Source: Pullulanibacillus pueri (GTDB taxonomy: Bacteria > Bacillota > Bacilli > Bacillales > Sporolactobacillaceae). Taken from it: a stretch of DNA of 64,000 nt. The notes below the pieces were generated by a model that searched no databases, was not told the DNA's origin, and worked only from the letters and a program-made list of their open reading frames with translations. The DNA lies in NCBI RefSeq assembly GCF_014639255.1, contig NZ_BMFV01000025.1, positions 1 to 64,000 of the forward strand, read 5' to 3'. The translations under genes and the position numbers were made by a program. Each line of letters starts with the position of its first letter. Position 1 is the stretch's first letter. Below, piece by piece: positions 17,916 to 26,308 of this stretch.

Positions 17916-18350
17916 TTAAGAGGTTTTTACTTTATCTTCAAGTTCAAGATTAGACTCGGATGGAAGATTTTCTGACGTTGGCGTTCGCTCTTCCACCGTC
18001 GTTTTTTTCCAAGCGATCGCCATTGCTCCCCCGATAATGCCGACGAGGGTACCCATCAGGAAGCCACCAAGAGCACCCATCACGGATAAGACCGCCAAAA
18101 AAATAATAATGATGCCACAAAGGATGTTAAATTGTGGGTAAATATATAATAGGACGCTTAAAATGAGGATCAACCCGCCAAATAAAAATCCGATAAAGGC
18201 CATGCTTCCTGGAGCAAAGGCAATAGCATAGAGTTGCAAGGGGATCCATAGAATAAGAAGGCCAGAAAGGAGCGACAATGTCGCTCCCCAAAAGGGACGA
18301 GTATTTTTCCAGTGTTTGAATTTTTGCCACTTTGAGAGAGTCTCTACCAT
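17916..18350 (-). CDS. DUF6114-like four-helix membrane protein
   Basis: A 144-residue protein starting with WQKFKHWKNTRPFWGATLSLLSG, the hallmark opening of DUF6114 proteins, then about four membrane helices and an acidic cytoplasmic-looking tail. DUF6114 genes are common in actinobacteria beside DUF6230 genes, as here. Function unknown. The ATG at 18350 is chosen because GGAGG lies 7 bases upstream; a TTG five codons earlier overlaps that site. It lies between the DUF6230 gene and the coiled-coil gene, with 31 and 43 bases of spacing, consistent with one transcript. Confidence 0.78.
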   Translation of the reverse strand: MVETLSKWQKFKHWKNTRPFWGATLSLLSGLLILWIPLQLYAIAFAPGSMAFIGFLFGGLILILSVLLYIYPQFNILCGIIIIFLAVLSVMGALGGFLMGTLVGIIGGAMAIAWKKTTVEERTPTSENLPSESNLELEDKVKTS

Positions 18351-18381
18351 TTGATCATCCTCCAAATAGAAAATGAATGCG

Positions 18382-18978
18382 TTACTTCGAGTCTATGTGT
18401 TGAAAGGAAACTTTTAGACCTGGAAGTTCAATGGCTTTTTGGAAGAGATACGTCGTATCTAAGGACCCGTTTTTCAAGGTAATGGATTGGGAGTCCTGTG
18501 TAAATTCCTTGGACACTTTCTTAATAGGGTCTTTGACATCACCGACATAATTCTCCTTCATGGTCATTTTATTAAATTCTGCATCTGCTCTGATCGTTCG
18601 TGCCTTTTGGATAAGTCCCGTTATTTTTACGGGTTTATCGGATGTAATGTTTACCCGAAGTGTTCCCATACCAGGTAGGCTAAAATCTTTGGCGATATGC
18701 AAGCCATAAATGGTGGCGTGATCTAATTCGTTGACGAAGATAGGGGTTTGTTTGGCCTCACCCGATTCCCCGAGTCCACCATAAAGTTTAAACCCATCAC
18801 CGACGAGTTTGTCAAAGGTGACTGAAAAATTTCCTACGCCACCAATAGGGACAGCATAGGCGACACCACCAGCGCCAAAGAAGGTGAGAAGAGCGCCAAG
18901 GAATAGAAAGCCAGAGATAAGAGCTATAAAGAACCTTTTTTTAACCGTTCTTCCTCTCACTAAAACATGTTCAATCAA
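18382..18978 (-). CDS. DUF6230-family secreted/anchored protein
   Basis: A 198-residue protein with an N-terminal membrane or signal segment (about 15-40, FFIALISGFLFLGALLTFFG) followed by an entirely beta-strand-like domain. The segment FSVTFDKLVGDGFKLYG matches the DKLVGDGF-YG signature of actinobacterial DUF6230 proteins, which are often labelled cholesterol esterase without proof; no catalytic Ser/His/Asp motif is visible here. The TTG start at 18978 is preceded by AAGGAGG. It is first gene of a three-gene operon facing away from a divergent LuxR-type regulator that may control it. Confidence 0.78.
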   Translation of the reverse strand: MIEHVLVRGRTVKKRFFIALISGFLFLGALLTFFGAGGVAYAVPIGGVGNFSVTFDKLVGDGFKLYGGLGESGEAKQTPIFVNELDHATIYGLHIAKDFSLPGMGTLRVNITSDKPVKITGLIQKARTIRADAEFNKMTMKENYVGDVKDPIKKVSKEFTQDSQSITLKNGSLDTTYLFQKAIELPGLKVSFQHIDSK

Positions 18979-19245
18979 CAGAGGTCCTCCTTCTAAGAAT
19001 AAATTGATAACGCTTACAACATACTTTAATCATATGTAAAAAGAAGGAGGCTCACTATTCCTAATAATGTAGGGGGAGGTGAAGATGCCATACGACAAAT
19101 GAAGGTTTGGCATTGAAGGAATAGGGGAAACGATAAGACATCGAGTTGTTTGTTAACTTATAAATTTATAAATTTTCTAAATGGAAAGCGTTGTGAATAG
19201 TGGATTGAAGGCTATGCAATCATTGGTTGAAAGGAAGTCCTCGCT

Positions 19246-20766
19246 ATGGATCGTGAGCTGAACCTACAAATGGAGGAAATTATTGAAAAAGCCATAGAGG
19301 ATATCAATACTTTTTATGAAGCGATCATGAAGGAATGGGCAAGCATCGCTGAATATTTAGAAGCAAAGGGATCAACGGTAACTCCCTATTATAAAAAAGC
19401 GATGGCCATTTTCTCAGAATTGCTCTCGATGTATCAAAAAGGACCTGACTCTGACACGCTACTAGAACAGTTCCATAAACGTTGGTTTCGGGATATCCAT
19501 GAACAAACAAAGCCTAATTTGGTCCTGTATATATTAACTCTTATGGAAAATGCGGTCTTCAAAATTGTTCGACCGATTACCGTGACAAATACACAATACT
19601 TAGGAATTCAGTTTCTGTTTATTAAGATTTCAGAAGTGATCTTAATGAAACAGGATCGTCCCGTTCTTCAAAGAGACAGCCTTTTGAACATGCTCGTAGA
19701 GGCGCAACAATCACCGATACTATGGATTGCCCGAGTCTGTCAAACGGCGAATGGCTACCAAGTGGTGAGCATTTATACGTCACAAGGAAAACCTAATCCG
19801 CCGTCTGTTTCACCACAGCCCTCCTTATTTCTTTTAACAGAGTCCTTGATTAGGACCTATCAGTCTGATCCTCAACAGAGGGTGATGTCCTACCCTTTTC
19901 AAAACGAAACTCTTATTATAGGGTCACAGCGAATGGAAGATTCCGAGCTCTTCTTCTTTCTTCAAATTCTTACTCACGTGTTAGAAACGGATGAAACTCG
20001 GGTGAAGGTCCCGACACATAGCGATTGGAAAGACGCGGTGGTCATGTTTACTGAGCTAATTATTCGTTCACAAACACTCTATGAGGCAGTTCAAAATATT
20101 ACGTATGGATTTGTACAGTTTCTTAAATTTGAAAGGTGTGCCCTTTTTTCTTATTCCGATAAGGAGGAGAGTGGTTTTGGTCTTTCTGGCTATCATGTAA
20201 ACAAAGAGGAGATTAGAGGGATCGAGGAGCATATTGGTCAGGTCCCCTTAATCTATGAAAGTTTAAGCAGACTCAAGCCCTTAGGGAAAGAGCTTTATTA
20301 CTATCAACCGATTTATTTTAAAGACATCGCGGCAACCTTTCCGAAACAATATGTCGAACAGTTCCAGCTTAGCTCCATTGTGGTTGCCCCTATCTATGTG
20401 CCTTCGAAAACACAACTCATTGGGGCGGCCATTCTTGATTGTGGCCCCAATACTTTCTTTGATATTGATAGTGAAACGTTGTTAATTTTAAAGAAGTTCG
20501 GGCGTTTGGCTGGAGAACTCCTATCAAAATTCCTTATGGTAAAACCTGAGTACTTTGGGGAATCTGAAAATATTTCATTGTCCTCACGTGAACTTGATGT
20601 ATTAAAATTACTTGCTGATGGCGCTTCAACCACAGAAGCAGCTGAGATCTTGGAACTTAGTGAATACACAGTCAGAGATTATATCTCTCATTTAATGAAG
20701 CGTCTTCGAGCGCGGAATCGAACAGAGGCGGTAGTTAAAGCAATAAGGATGGGGATAATTCAATAG
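19246..20766 (+). CDS. GAF-like domain LuxR-family transcription regulator
   Basis: A 506-residue protein. The C-terminal 65 residues are a LuxR helix-turn-helix: LSSRELDVLKLLADGASTTEAAEILELSEYTVRDYISHLMKRL. Residues about 255-420 resemble a GAF-type sensory domain (ALFSYSDKEESGFGLSGY...SSIVVAPIYVPSKTQLIGAAILD). The N-terminal 240 residues are helical and unassigned. There is no receiver domain, so control by a ligand rather than phosphorylation is likely. It is divergent from the DUF6230 operon, with about 270 bases between, and is the natural candidate to regulate that operon. Start ATG 19246 behind AAGGAAG. Confidence 0.8.
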   Translation: MDRELNLQMEEIIEKAIEDINTFYEAIMKEWASIAEYLEAKGSTVTPYYKKAMAIFSELLSMYQKGPDSDTLLEQFHKRWFRDIHEQTKPNLVLYILTLMENAVFKIVRPITVTNTQYLGIQFLFIKISEVILMKQDRPVLQRDSLLNMLVEAQQSPILWIARVCQTANGYQVVSIYTSQGKPNPPSVSPQPSLFLLTESLIRTYQSDPQQRVMSYPFQNETLIIGSQRMEDSELFFFLQILTHVLETDETRVKVPTHSDWKDAVVMFTELIIRSQTLYEAVQNITYGFVQFLKFERCALFSYSDKEESGFGLSGYHVNKEEIRGIEEHIGQVPLIYESLSRLKPLGKELYYYQPIYFKDIAATFPKQYVEQFQLSSIVVAPIYVPSKTQLIGAAILDCGPNTFFDIDSETLLILKKFGRLAGELLSKFLMVKPEYFGESENISLSSRELDVLKLLADGASTTEAAEILELSEYTVRDYISHLMKRLRARNRTEAVVKAIRMGIIQ

Positions 20767-20767
20767 T

Positions 20768-20804
20768 CTTTAAAGGGGTGATCGTAGAAATCACTCCTTT
20801 AAAG
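20768..20804 (+). terminator. Hairpin after the LuxR-type gene
   Basis: CTTTAAAGG-GTGAT pairs with ATCAC-CCTTTAAAG two bases after the stop. There is no long T run, so termination is probable but not certain. Confidence 0.55.
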
Positions 20805-20861
20805 CTAAGGGCAGACCATGATCCCTTGATTTCTGTATAGGTTTGGGCGAACCTTGGTGTC

Positions 20862-21269
20862 CTATATCGATTGATCATGATCAATGTTACACACACTTAA
20901 GACATTGCCATCGAGATCTTCAAAACCAAAGCCGCCATAGCCTTGTTCGTTTACATTAAGCGCTCCTACTTCCACGCCTTTTGATTGCAAGGATGTGTAG
21001 GCTTGTTCTAAATCATCGGCATACAGATCAATGACAGAGCTTTGAGGAATATTCCAAGGGGTGTTGGCAAAAACGAGGCGTCTCGTATCGTCAGTGCCTA
21101 CGAGAAAAAGAGTCGGAACACCAGGAGTATTAAATGAAAGCATCGCTGTAGTCTCGTCTTTATGGAGGACACTCAGATTGAGGACACGAACATACCATTC
21201 GAGGGACTTCTCGATATTGGCAACAGGAATTTCTATTGTTGCCACTTTACTAATGAATGTATCAGCCAT
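20862..21269 (-). CDS. VOC (glyoxalase/dioxygenase fold) family protein
   Basis: A 135-residue protein with two beta-alpha-beta-beta-beta modules typical of the vicinal-oxygen-chelate fold: VATIEIPVANIEKSLEWYVRVLNLSV at the start and GYGGFGFEDLDGNVLSVCN at the end, where the second metal-ligand acidic residue normally sits. The family covers glyoxalase, dioxygenase and drug-binding proteins; the substrate is not readable. It begins at ATG 21269 and stands alone between convergent and codirectional genes. Confidence 0.8.
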   Translation of the reverse strand: MADTFISKVATIEIPVANIEKSLEWYVRVLNLSVLHKDETTAMLSFNTPGVPTLFLVGTDDTRRLVFANTPWNIPQSSVIDLYADDLEQAYTSLQSKGVEVGALNVNEQGYGGFGFEDLDGNVLSVCNIDHDQSI

Positions 21270-21382
21270 AAAACAACCTCATTTCTTTATTTTTTTAAAG
21301 GATTATATAACAAAAGTGAGCGAATGCCTATAACTTATTTGGCTATAGATGCAGAAGTTTAGCTAGAACTTGCTCACGGACA

Positions 21383-21418
21383 TAAAATAAGACTGCCGAG
21401 CGTTGTGACTCGGGCAGC
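21383..21418 (-). terminator. Terminator of tpx
   Basis: GCTGCCCGAG/CTCGGCAGT stem followed on the minus strand by CTTATTTTATG. Confidence 0.8.
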
Positions 21419-21436
21419 CTATAAATGACCCAATGT

Positions 21437-21934
21437 TTATTTTGCTTCTTGAGCAGCCTTAAGTGCAGCCTCATAATTAGGATGATTAGTGACCTCACTG
21501 ACGTATTCAACGTAAGTGATGCGGTCTTGGCTATCGATAACAAATACCGCACGAGCTAAAAGTCTTAATTCTTTAATGGCTAAACCATAGGCTTGTCCAA
21601 AGGATAGATCGCGATGGTCGGATAATGTAATGGCTTTATTAAGCCCAGCGTTTCCGCACCAACGTTGTTGAGCAAATGGAAGGTCAACACTAATTGTTAA
21701 TAAAGTGACATCGTCTAACTTTTCAACTTCTTCATTAAATTTGCGGGTCTGGGCATCGCAAACCCCTGTGTCTAAGGAAGGCACAGCACTAATAATGCGA
21801 ACACCTTTAAAATCTCCTAATTTCTTCTCTGATAGATCGTTGGCTAAAACAGTGAAATCGGGTGCCTGTTGACCTACACTTACCTCATTACCTAATAAAG
21901 TTACAGGATCTCCACCAAAAGTTACACTTGCCAT
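21437..21934 (-). CDS. tpx: Thiol peroxidase Tpx (atypical 2-Cys peroxiredoxin)
   Basis: A 165-residue peroxiredoxin that reduces hydrogen peroxide and organic peroxides with thioredoxin as donor. The peroxidatic Cys is C59 in [15 protein letters not shown] and the resolving Cys is C92 in [10 protein letters not shown], the Tpx arrangement. Length equals the family norm. The start is set at ATG 21934 because GGAGGTG lies 8 bases upstream; the frame extends five codons further without support. It has its own terminator and is divergent from patB. Confidence 0.93.
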   Translation of the reverse strand: MASVTFGGDPVTLLGNEVSVGQQAPDFTVLANDLSEKKLGDFKGVRIISAVPSLDTGVCDAQTRKFNEEVEKLDDVTLLTISVDLPFAQQRWCGNAGLNKAITLSDHRDLSFGQAYGLAIKELRLLARAVFVIDSQDRITYVEYVSEVTNHPNYEAALKAAQEAK

Positions 21935-22110
21935 TATAAACACCTCCATTTATGTACTGATTCTATATTATTATGCTTTGCACCCAAAATGCAAAAAAAT
22001 GGCCTTGTTTTTTCCAGGCAGACAGCAGACTTTATGGTTTGTTTTTCTCATGATAATATAAAAGGAGCGGAAAATAACATAGTTAAAAACAGAGAATTGA
22101 GGTGGCCGGG

Positions 22111-23289
22111 TTGGTATCACGTTTTGATGAAATTATTGAGCGCAGGCAAACGGGCGCAGTAAAGTGGGATAGCCGTAAAGAAGTTTTTGGAACAGAAGAC
22201 GTTTTGCCACTATGGGTAGCAGATATGGATTTTGCTTGTCCGCCAGAAGTTGTAGACGCTATTGTAAAAAAGGCACAGCACCCAGTCTATGGTTATCCGA
22301 AGCAACCTGTAGAATTATTTGAAGCGATACAAGGATGGTTAAAGAGGCGATTCGATGCTGAAGTCCCAAAAGAATGGTTAGGAACGATTCCAGGTGTTGT
22401 CCCTGGCATACGCATGGCTGTGGAGACTTTTACAAAACCGGGGGATAAGATTGTCATACAAACACCCGTATACCCTCCTTTCTATTCATCGGTAGAAGAT
22501 TTAGGGCGCCATCTCATTAAGAATCCACTTAAGGAAAATGATGGCTATTATACAATGGATTTTGAAGATCTAGAACGGAAAATTGATGCGAAGACGAAGA
22601 TGCTCATTTTATGTCACCCACATAATCCTATTGGACGCGTTTGGACTAAAGAGGAATTAATGCAACTTGCCGAGATTTGTCGTAAGCATGGAGTCATCAT
22701 TGTTTCAGATGAAATACATTCGGACTTAGTTTATGAAAAAGGGGCACATACTCCTTTCTATACTTTGCCAGAAGAACTATCTCAGCAAAGCATTTCCTTC
22801 ATTGCGGGGAGTAAGACCTTCAATTTGGCCGGCCTATTTTCATCCATTGTGATTTCAAATAATACAAAAATCCTTGATGAATTTAAGTCAACTTCAGCTA
22901 AATTTGGGCTTAATAGCATTAATCTATTTGGTTTAGAGGCCATGATAGCGGCTTATACACATGGAGATACATGGTTGGATGAGCTTCTTGAGTATTTAAA
23001 AGGGAATGCTGACTATATTTCCAACTTTTTAAAGACAAGAATACCAGAGATTAAAATGCGGGTGCCTGAGGCCACTTACCTTGGATGGTTAGACTTCCGC
23101 GCGTTAAATCTTTCAGGACAAGCCTTGCGTGATTTTGTGATTAAAGAAGCAAGATTAGGCTTAAATGACGGGGATAGCTTTGGAGTTGAAGGCCAAGGCT
23201 TCCAGAGGATCAATTTCGCTTGTCCCCGTTCCATACTTGAAGAAGCGATGGAACGGTTAGAAGCCGCTGTGAAGAAATTGCAGTCTTAA
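22111..23289 (+). CDS. patB: PatB/MalY-type cystathionine beta-lyase (PLP C-S lyase)
   Basis: A PLP-dependent fold-type I enzyme of about 392 residues. Family signatures are VKWD near the N-terminus, PLWVADMDFACPPEV, CHPHNPIGRVWT, VSDEIHSDLVY and the PLP-lysine segment SKTFNLAGL. PatB cleaves cystathionine or cysteine C-S bonds to give homocysteine, ammonia and pyruvate and can also act as an aminotransferase. Two starts are possible: GTG 22102 or TTG 22111. I chose TTG because GAGGTG is correctly spaced before it and would overlap the GTG. It is followed by a terminator and the tRNA-Leu gene. Confidence 0.87.
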   Translation: MVSRFDEIIERRQTGAVKWDSRKEVFGTEDVLPLWVADMDFACPPEVVDAIVKKAQHPVYGYPKQPVELFEAIQGWLKRRFDAEVPKEWLGTIPGVVPGIRMAVETFTKPGDKIVIQTPVYPPFYSSVEDLGRHLIKNPLKENDGYYTMDFEDLERKIDAKTKMLILCHPHNPIGRVWTKEELMQLAEICRKHGVIIVSDEIHSDLVYEKGAHTPFYTLPEELSQQSISFIAGSKTFNLAGLFSSIVISNNTKILDEFKSTSAKFGLNSINLFGLEAMIAAYTHGDTWLDELLEYLKGNADYISNFLKTRIPEIKMRVPEATYLGWLDFRALNLSGQALRDFVIKEARLGLNDGDSFGVEGQGFQRINFACPRSILEEAMERLEAAVKKLQS

Positions 23290-23304
23290 TTATAATAAAG
23301 GGGA

Positions 23305-23335
23305 AGAGGACGGCAAACTGCCGCCTCTGATCCTG
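23305..23335 (+). terminator. Terminator of patB
   Basis: AGAGG-CGGCA pairs with TGCCG-CCTCT; a T run follows after about eight bases. A second, larger hairpin (23386-23400 with 23409-23422, then TTTT) follows downstream and may back it up. Confidence 0.75.
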
Positions 23336-23438
23336 TTTTTATAACGTCAGAATGTATAACCTAGTGGAAGACCTTATAAGTGCAACTTAGGCTTTCGCCA
23401 TTAAGGCTTGGCGGAAGCCAAGTTTTCTAACCTTTTCC

Positions 23439-23468
23439 TTGCACATTTTTAGTAGATGGGTTTATAAT
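23439..23468 (+). promoter_or_regulatory. Promoter of tRNA-Leu
   Basis: TTGCAC (23439-23444) and TATAAT (23463-23468) are separated by 18 bases and lie directly upstream of the tRNA. Confidence 0.7.
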
Positions 23469-23485
23469 ATTTTTGTTATTGATTT

Positions 23486-23572
23486 GCGGATGTGGCGGAA
23501 TTGGCAGACGCGCTAGGTTCAGGGTCTAGTGGCTTTACAGCCGTGGGGGTTCGAGTCCCTTCATCCGCACCA
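23486..23572 (+). tRNA. tRNA-Leu (anticodon CAG)
   Basis: An 87-base sequence folds as a class II tRNA: acceptor GCGGATG...CATCCGC with encoded ACCA, D arm with GGCAGACGC, anticodon loop TTCAGGG giving CAG, a long variable arm, and T arm GTTCGAGTCCC. Leucine identity follows from the anticodon and long variable arm. Confidence 0.95.
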
Positions 23573-23586
23573 AAAAATAGTCTTAA

Positions 23587-23614
23587 CGGGAAGTAACTCA
23601 GCTTTTTAGAGCAC
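23587..23614 (+). pseudogene. 5' fragment of a tRNA-Pro gene
   Basis: These 28 bases (CGGGAAGT-CTCAGCTT-TAGAGCAC pattern) match the 5' third of the intact tRNA-Pro at 24129. After GAGCAC the match stops where the anticodon stem should begin. It is probably a leftover of recombination at this tRNA. Confidence 0.7.
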
Positions 23615-23626
23615 TCTAGTCTAACC

Positions 23627-24091
23627 ATCTATGAGTAAGCGACGCTGAGGAATGCGGAAAGCATTCCGAACTAACTAAGGTAAGCTACGAAGCATAAGCT
23701 TCAGCGCACTAGCCGAGAGGCAGCGTGATAAGCTATCTATGGCTAGGGTGGCAATTAAGTAAAATTATCTATGAGTAAGCGACGCTGAGGAATGCGGAAA
23801 GCATTCCGAACTAACTAAGGTAAGCTACGAAGCATAAGCTTCAGCGCACTAGCCGAGAGGCAGCGTGATAAGCTATCTGAGGCTAGGGTGACAATTAAGT
23901 AAAACCATCTATGAGTAAGCGACGCTGAGGAATGCGGAAAGCATTCCGAACTAACTAAGGTAAGCTACGAAGCATAAGCTTCAGCGCACTAGCCGAGAGG
24001 CAGCGTGATAAGCTATCTGAGGCTAGGGTGGCAATTAAGTAAAATTATCTATGAGTAAGCGACGCTGAGGAATGCGGAAAGCATTCCGAAC
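23627..24091. repeat. 3.3 tandem copies of a 140-bp structured repeat
   Basis: Copies begin at 23627, 23767, 23907 and 24047; the last is cut off after 45 bases. They are almost identical, differing at a few positions. Each unit holds GGAATGC/GCATTCC, GAAGC/GCTTC and CTAGCC/GGCTAG hairpins, so a transcript would be strongly folded. The period is not a multiple of three and the units contain stops in all frames, so it is not coding. It is not a CRISPR because there are no unique spacers. It lies between a tRNA-Pro fragment and the intact tRNA-Pro. Confidence 0.92.
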
Positions 24092-24128
24092 ATACCAAAA
24101 CCAAGCACAGAAACGAAAAAGTTTTTAA

Positions 24129-24205
24129 CGGGAAGTGGCTCAGCTTGGTAGAGCACCACGTTCGGGACGTGGGGGTCGCAGGTTCAAATCCTGTCTTCCC
24201 GACCA
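24129..24205 (+). tRNA. tRNA-Pro (anticodon CGG), integration target
   Basis: A 77-base cloverleaf: acceptor CGGGAAG...CTTCCCG, discriminator A and encoded CCA, D arm GGCTCAGCTTGGTAGAGC, anticodon stem CCACG/CGTGG with loop TTCGGGA, and T arm GGTTCAAATCC. Its 3' 48 bases are repeated at 40536-40583, marking it as the attachment site. After insertion the gene keeps its full sequence. Confidence 0.95.
24158..24205 (+). repeat. attL: 48-bp direct repeat within tRNA-Pro
   Basis: Covers the anticodon loop to the CCA end of tRNA-Pro and is identical to 40536-40583. The sequences diverge immediately on both sides. Confidence 0.93.
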
Positions 24206-24298
24206 CTACTGCGTTCATTAAGCGATATGCCCATCGGAAAACTACCGTAGGGGTCGCAACAATACGGGTCGTCTCTTTTATAAGGAGGCGGCCTTTTT

Positions 24299-25318
24299 AT
24301 GTGCGCAAGAAAAGCGAAGCTATACCGTAGCAAGAATACTGCAAACTATTCTACCGACTTATCGTTCGATTGGGACGACCTCATTTCGATTTACCTCGAA
24401 TCATGCGAAGCCAATGGCGTACAAGAATCCACGCTTATTAGGCGACGCGATTACTTCAAAACGTTTACCAAATACAACGCAGACAACGGAATAAAGCCAT
24501 ATGAATACGACACAGCCACCGCAAGGGCTTACGTTTCATATTTGCGGAAAGATCACGTTAAACACGCGGGGAACCACTACGTCAAGCAGCAATATAAGAC
24601 GAAGGGGCTTGCGCCTGCCACCGTTGCAACAATCGTGCAGCTTGTGCGGTCAGCCTTCACGTTTTGGATTGACGAAGAATACCTGGGGCATGAGTTTAAT
24701 CCGTTTGATCGGATTAAGGCCAAGCGGAACGACCTCGACAATGTTACCGCGCTTACGATCGACGAAGTAAAGAAGCTGTTAAAGGCGCCCGATCAGCGCA
24801 CGTATGCAGGCTTTCGCGATTATGTACTTATTACATTGTTGATGGATTGCGGCTTGCGCATATCTGAAGCGCTAACCCTAACGTGGCATTATATCGATTT
24901 TAAGTCGTCGGTGATAGAGATTCGCGGGAAGATAGCGAAGAACGGTAAGACGCGTTATGTCCCCTTTAGTCGAAGGACAAGCCGCTTGTTGCGTGAATTG
25001 AGAGCGGAAGCTAAGACGATGCCCGAATATGCGGACCCTAACGTATTTCTTTCGGTTTACGGTAATAAACTCGATCCTCACCGTTTGAGGCAAAGGCTAA
25101 GGAAATACGCGCAAGAGGCGAAGATAAAGAGCCGTGTAACGCCGCACGTCCTTAGGCACACTTTCGCGAAGTATTACTTACTAAATCATGGCGACGTGAT
25201 GACGTTGCAAAAAATACTCGGCCATAGCTCTATGGATATGGTTCGTCGGTACGTGCAGATGACCGACGCAGATGTACAAGAAAAGCACTCGGAATTTAGC
25301 CCGATTAAACGATTATAA
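24299..25318 (+). CDS. int: Tyrosine recombinase integrase
   Basis: A 339-residue phage-type integrase. A SAM-like core-binding domain (about 25-140) precedes the catalytic domain with Arg in CGLRISEAL (about 186), HVLRHTF (His and Arg, about 283-286), LGHSSMDM (His, about 309) and the nucleophile Tyr in RRYVQM (about 318). It should insert and excise the element between tRNA-Pro and a circular form. It lies 93 bases inside attL and points inward. ATG 24299 has AAGGAGG upstream at somewhat long spacing. Confidence 0.94.
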   Translation: MCARKAKLYRSKNTANYSTDLSFDWDDLISIYLESCEANGVQESTLIRRRDYFKTFTKYNADNGIKPYEYDTATARAYVSYLRKDHVKHAGNHYVKQQYKTKGLAPATVATIVQLVRSAFTFWIDEEYLGHEFNPFDRIKAKRNDLDNVTALTIDEVKKLLKAPDQRTYAGFRDYVLITLLMDCGLRISEALTLTWHYIDFKSSVIEIRGKIAKNGKTRYVPFSRRTSRLLRELRAEAKTMPEYADPNVFLSVYGNKLDPHRLRQRLRKYAQEAKIKSRVTPHVLRHTFAKYYLLNHGDVMTLQKILGHSSMDMVRRYVQMTDADVQEKHSEFSPIKRL

Positions 25319-25450
25319 AATTAAACAAAAGAAAAGCCGCAGGCGCGCCAACGCCTACGACCCGAACAAAACTATTTAATGTTATTTTAACGCGAATCTA
25401 ACAAATTCGCAAGTGGTCTGCGCGGTTTTTCTAAACGGAGGGAAACCGGA

Positions 25451-26251
25451 ATGACAGTCGAATCTACACGTCACTATTACCGCGACTATGCGCAATATCA
25501 GTCGCATGGCTCGGTCGAGCAATTAAACGAGTCTATTCGCGCTCACCTATTCGAGCACAAAGCGAGCCTCACGAAATCAGCCGTCGCTATCTTTAAGCTA
25601 CTAGGACGCTACTCATGCGTGTTTCCTGGCGTCTCGTGGCTTAAATGCGCCACCATCGGTAAATACGCGGACAAATCCGACAAGACGGTCAGAACGGCGC
25701 TCAAGGCGCTAGAGGACTGCGGCATGATTAAGCGCATCGCAACACAGCGCAAGCAAGGTGGTCGTGGTCATTACGTTTACATAATCACGCGTAAGGAGTT
25801 ACCGGAGGAAATTACCGGTCGTCCAATCGCTGAGAAACCGCATGACAGCACGGATAAGAAGGCGGTTGAATTAAAAGAAACATTGAAAAACACCGTAGAT
25901 AAAAAAGACGTAAGGAACGCGCATAACCTCGACGAATCCTTTACGCCTTCTCACATACATAACGCGTTTACAAAAGCGTGCAAGCCGTTCTTCGGGGCGT
26001 ATCGCATTTATCGACTATGGGGGACCGTTAAGGCAGCGTATGCCAAAAGCGCGCTAGAAATACCGCTAGAGCACGTCATGGACACCGTTATACAAGCGTT
26101 CAAAGAATCGGTGTTTGCGTTCAAGGTGGGTCGCGTTAAGGGCGAGCTTGGCGGCTACTTCTACGGAGCTCTACGCGGAATGTTAGCTGTCATTCGACGC
26201 AAAGAGGTCGCAGAAACACGAAGGGCATACGACTGGCTTGCGCAAGGATAG
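25451..26251 (+). CDS. Winged-helix replication/regulatory-like protein
   Basis: A 266-residue protein. Residues about 40-115 form a winged helix-turn-helix: LTKSAVAIFKLLGRYSC...TIGKYADKSDKTVRTALKALEDCGMIKRI. A charged linker is followed by a helical C-terminal domain (about 165-265). Such HTH proteins are frequent in Bacillus plasmids and prophages, where several are suspected replication initiators or primosome-like loaders. No catalytic motif is visible, so function is open. Strong GGAGGG ribosome site before ATG 25451. Confidence 0.65.
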   Translation: MTVESTRHYYRDYAQYQSHGSVEQLNESIRAHLFEHKASLTKSAVAIFKLLGRYSCVFPGVSWLKCATIGKYADKSDKTVRTALKALEDCGMIKRIATQRKQGGRGHYVYIITRKELPEEITGRPIAEKPHDSTDKKAVELKETLKNTVDKKDVRNAHNLDESFTPSHIHNAFTKACKPFFGAYRIYRLWGTVKAAYAKSALEIPLEHVMDTVIQAFKESVFAFKVGRVKGELGGYFYGALRGMLAVIRRKEVAETRRAYDWLAQG

Positions 26252-26308
26252 CGAATATTTACAATTTAACCAAAATATATTAACTTTAATGAAAAGGGGG
26301 AATATGGA

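Noticed and set aside
23627-24091. CRISPR array
   Set aside because: The period is 140 bases and the whole unit is conserved, leaving no unique spacers; no cas genes.
24145-24330. 61-codon frame starting inside tRNA-Pro
   Set aside because: It overlaps a functional tRNA and the integrase ribosome site.
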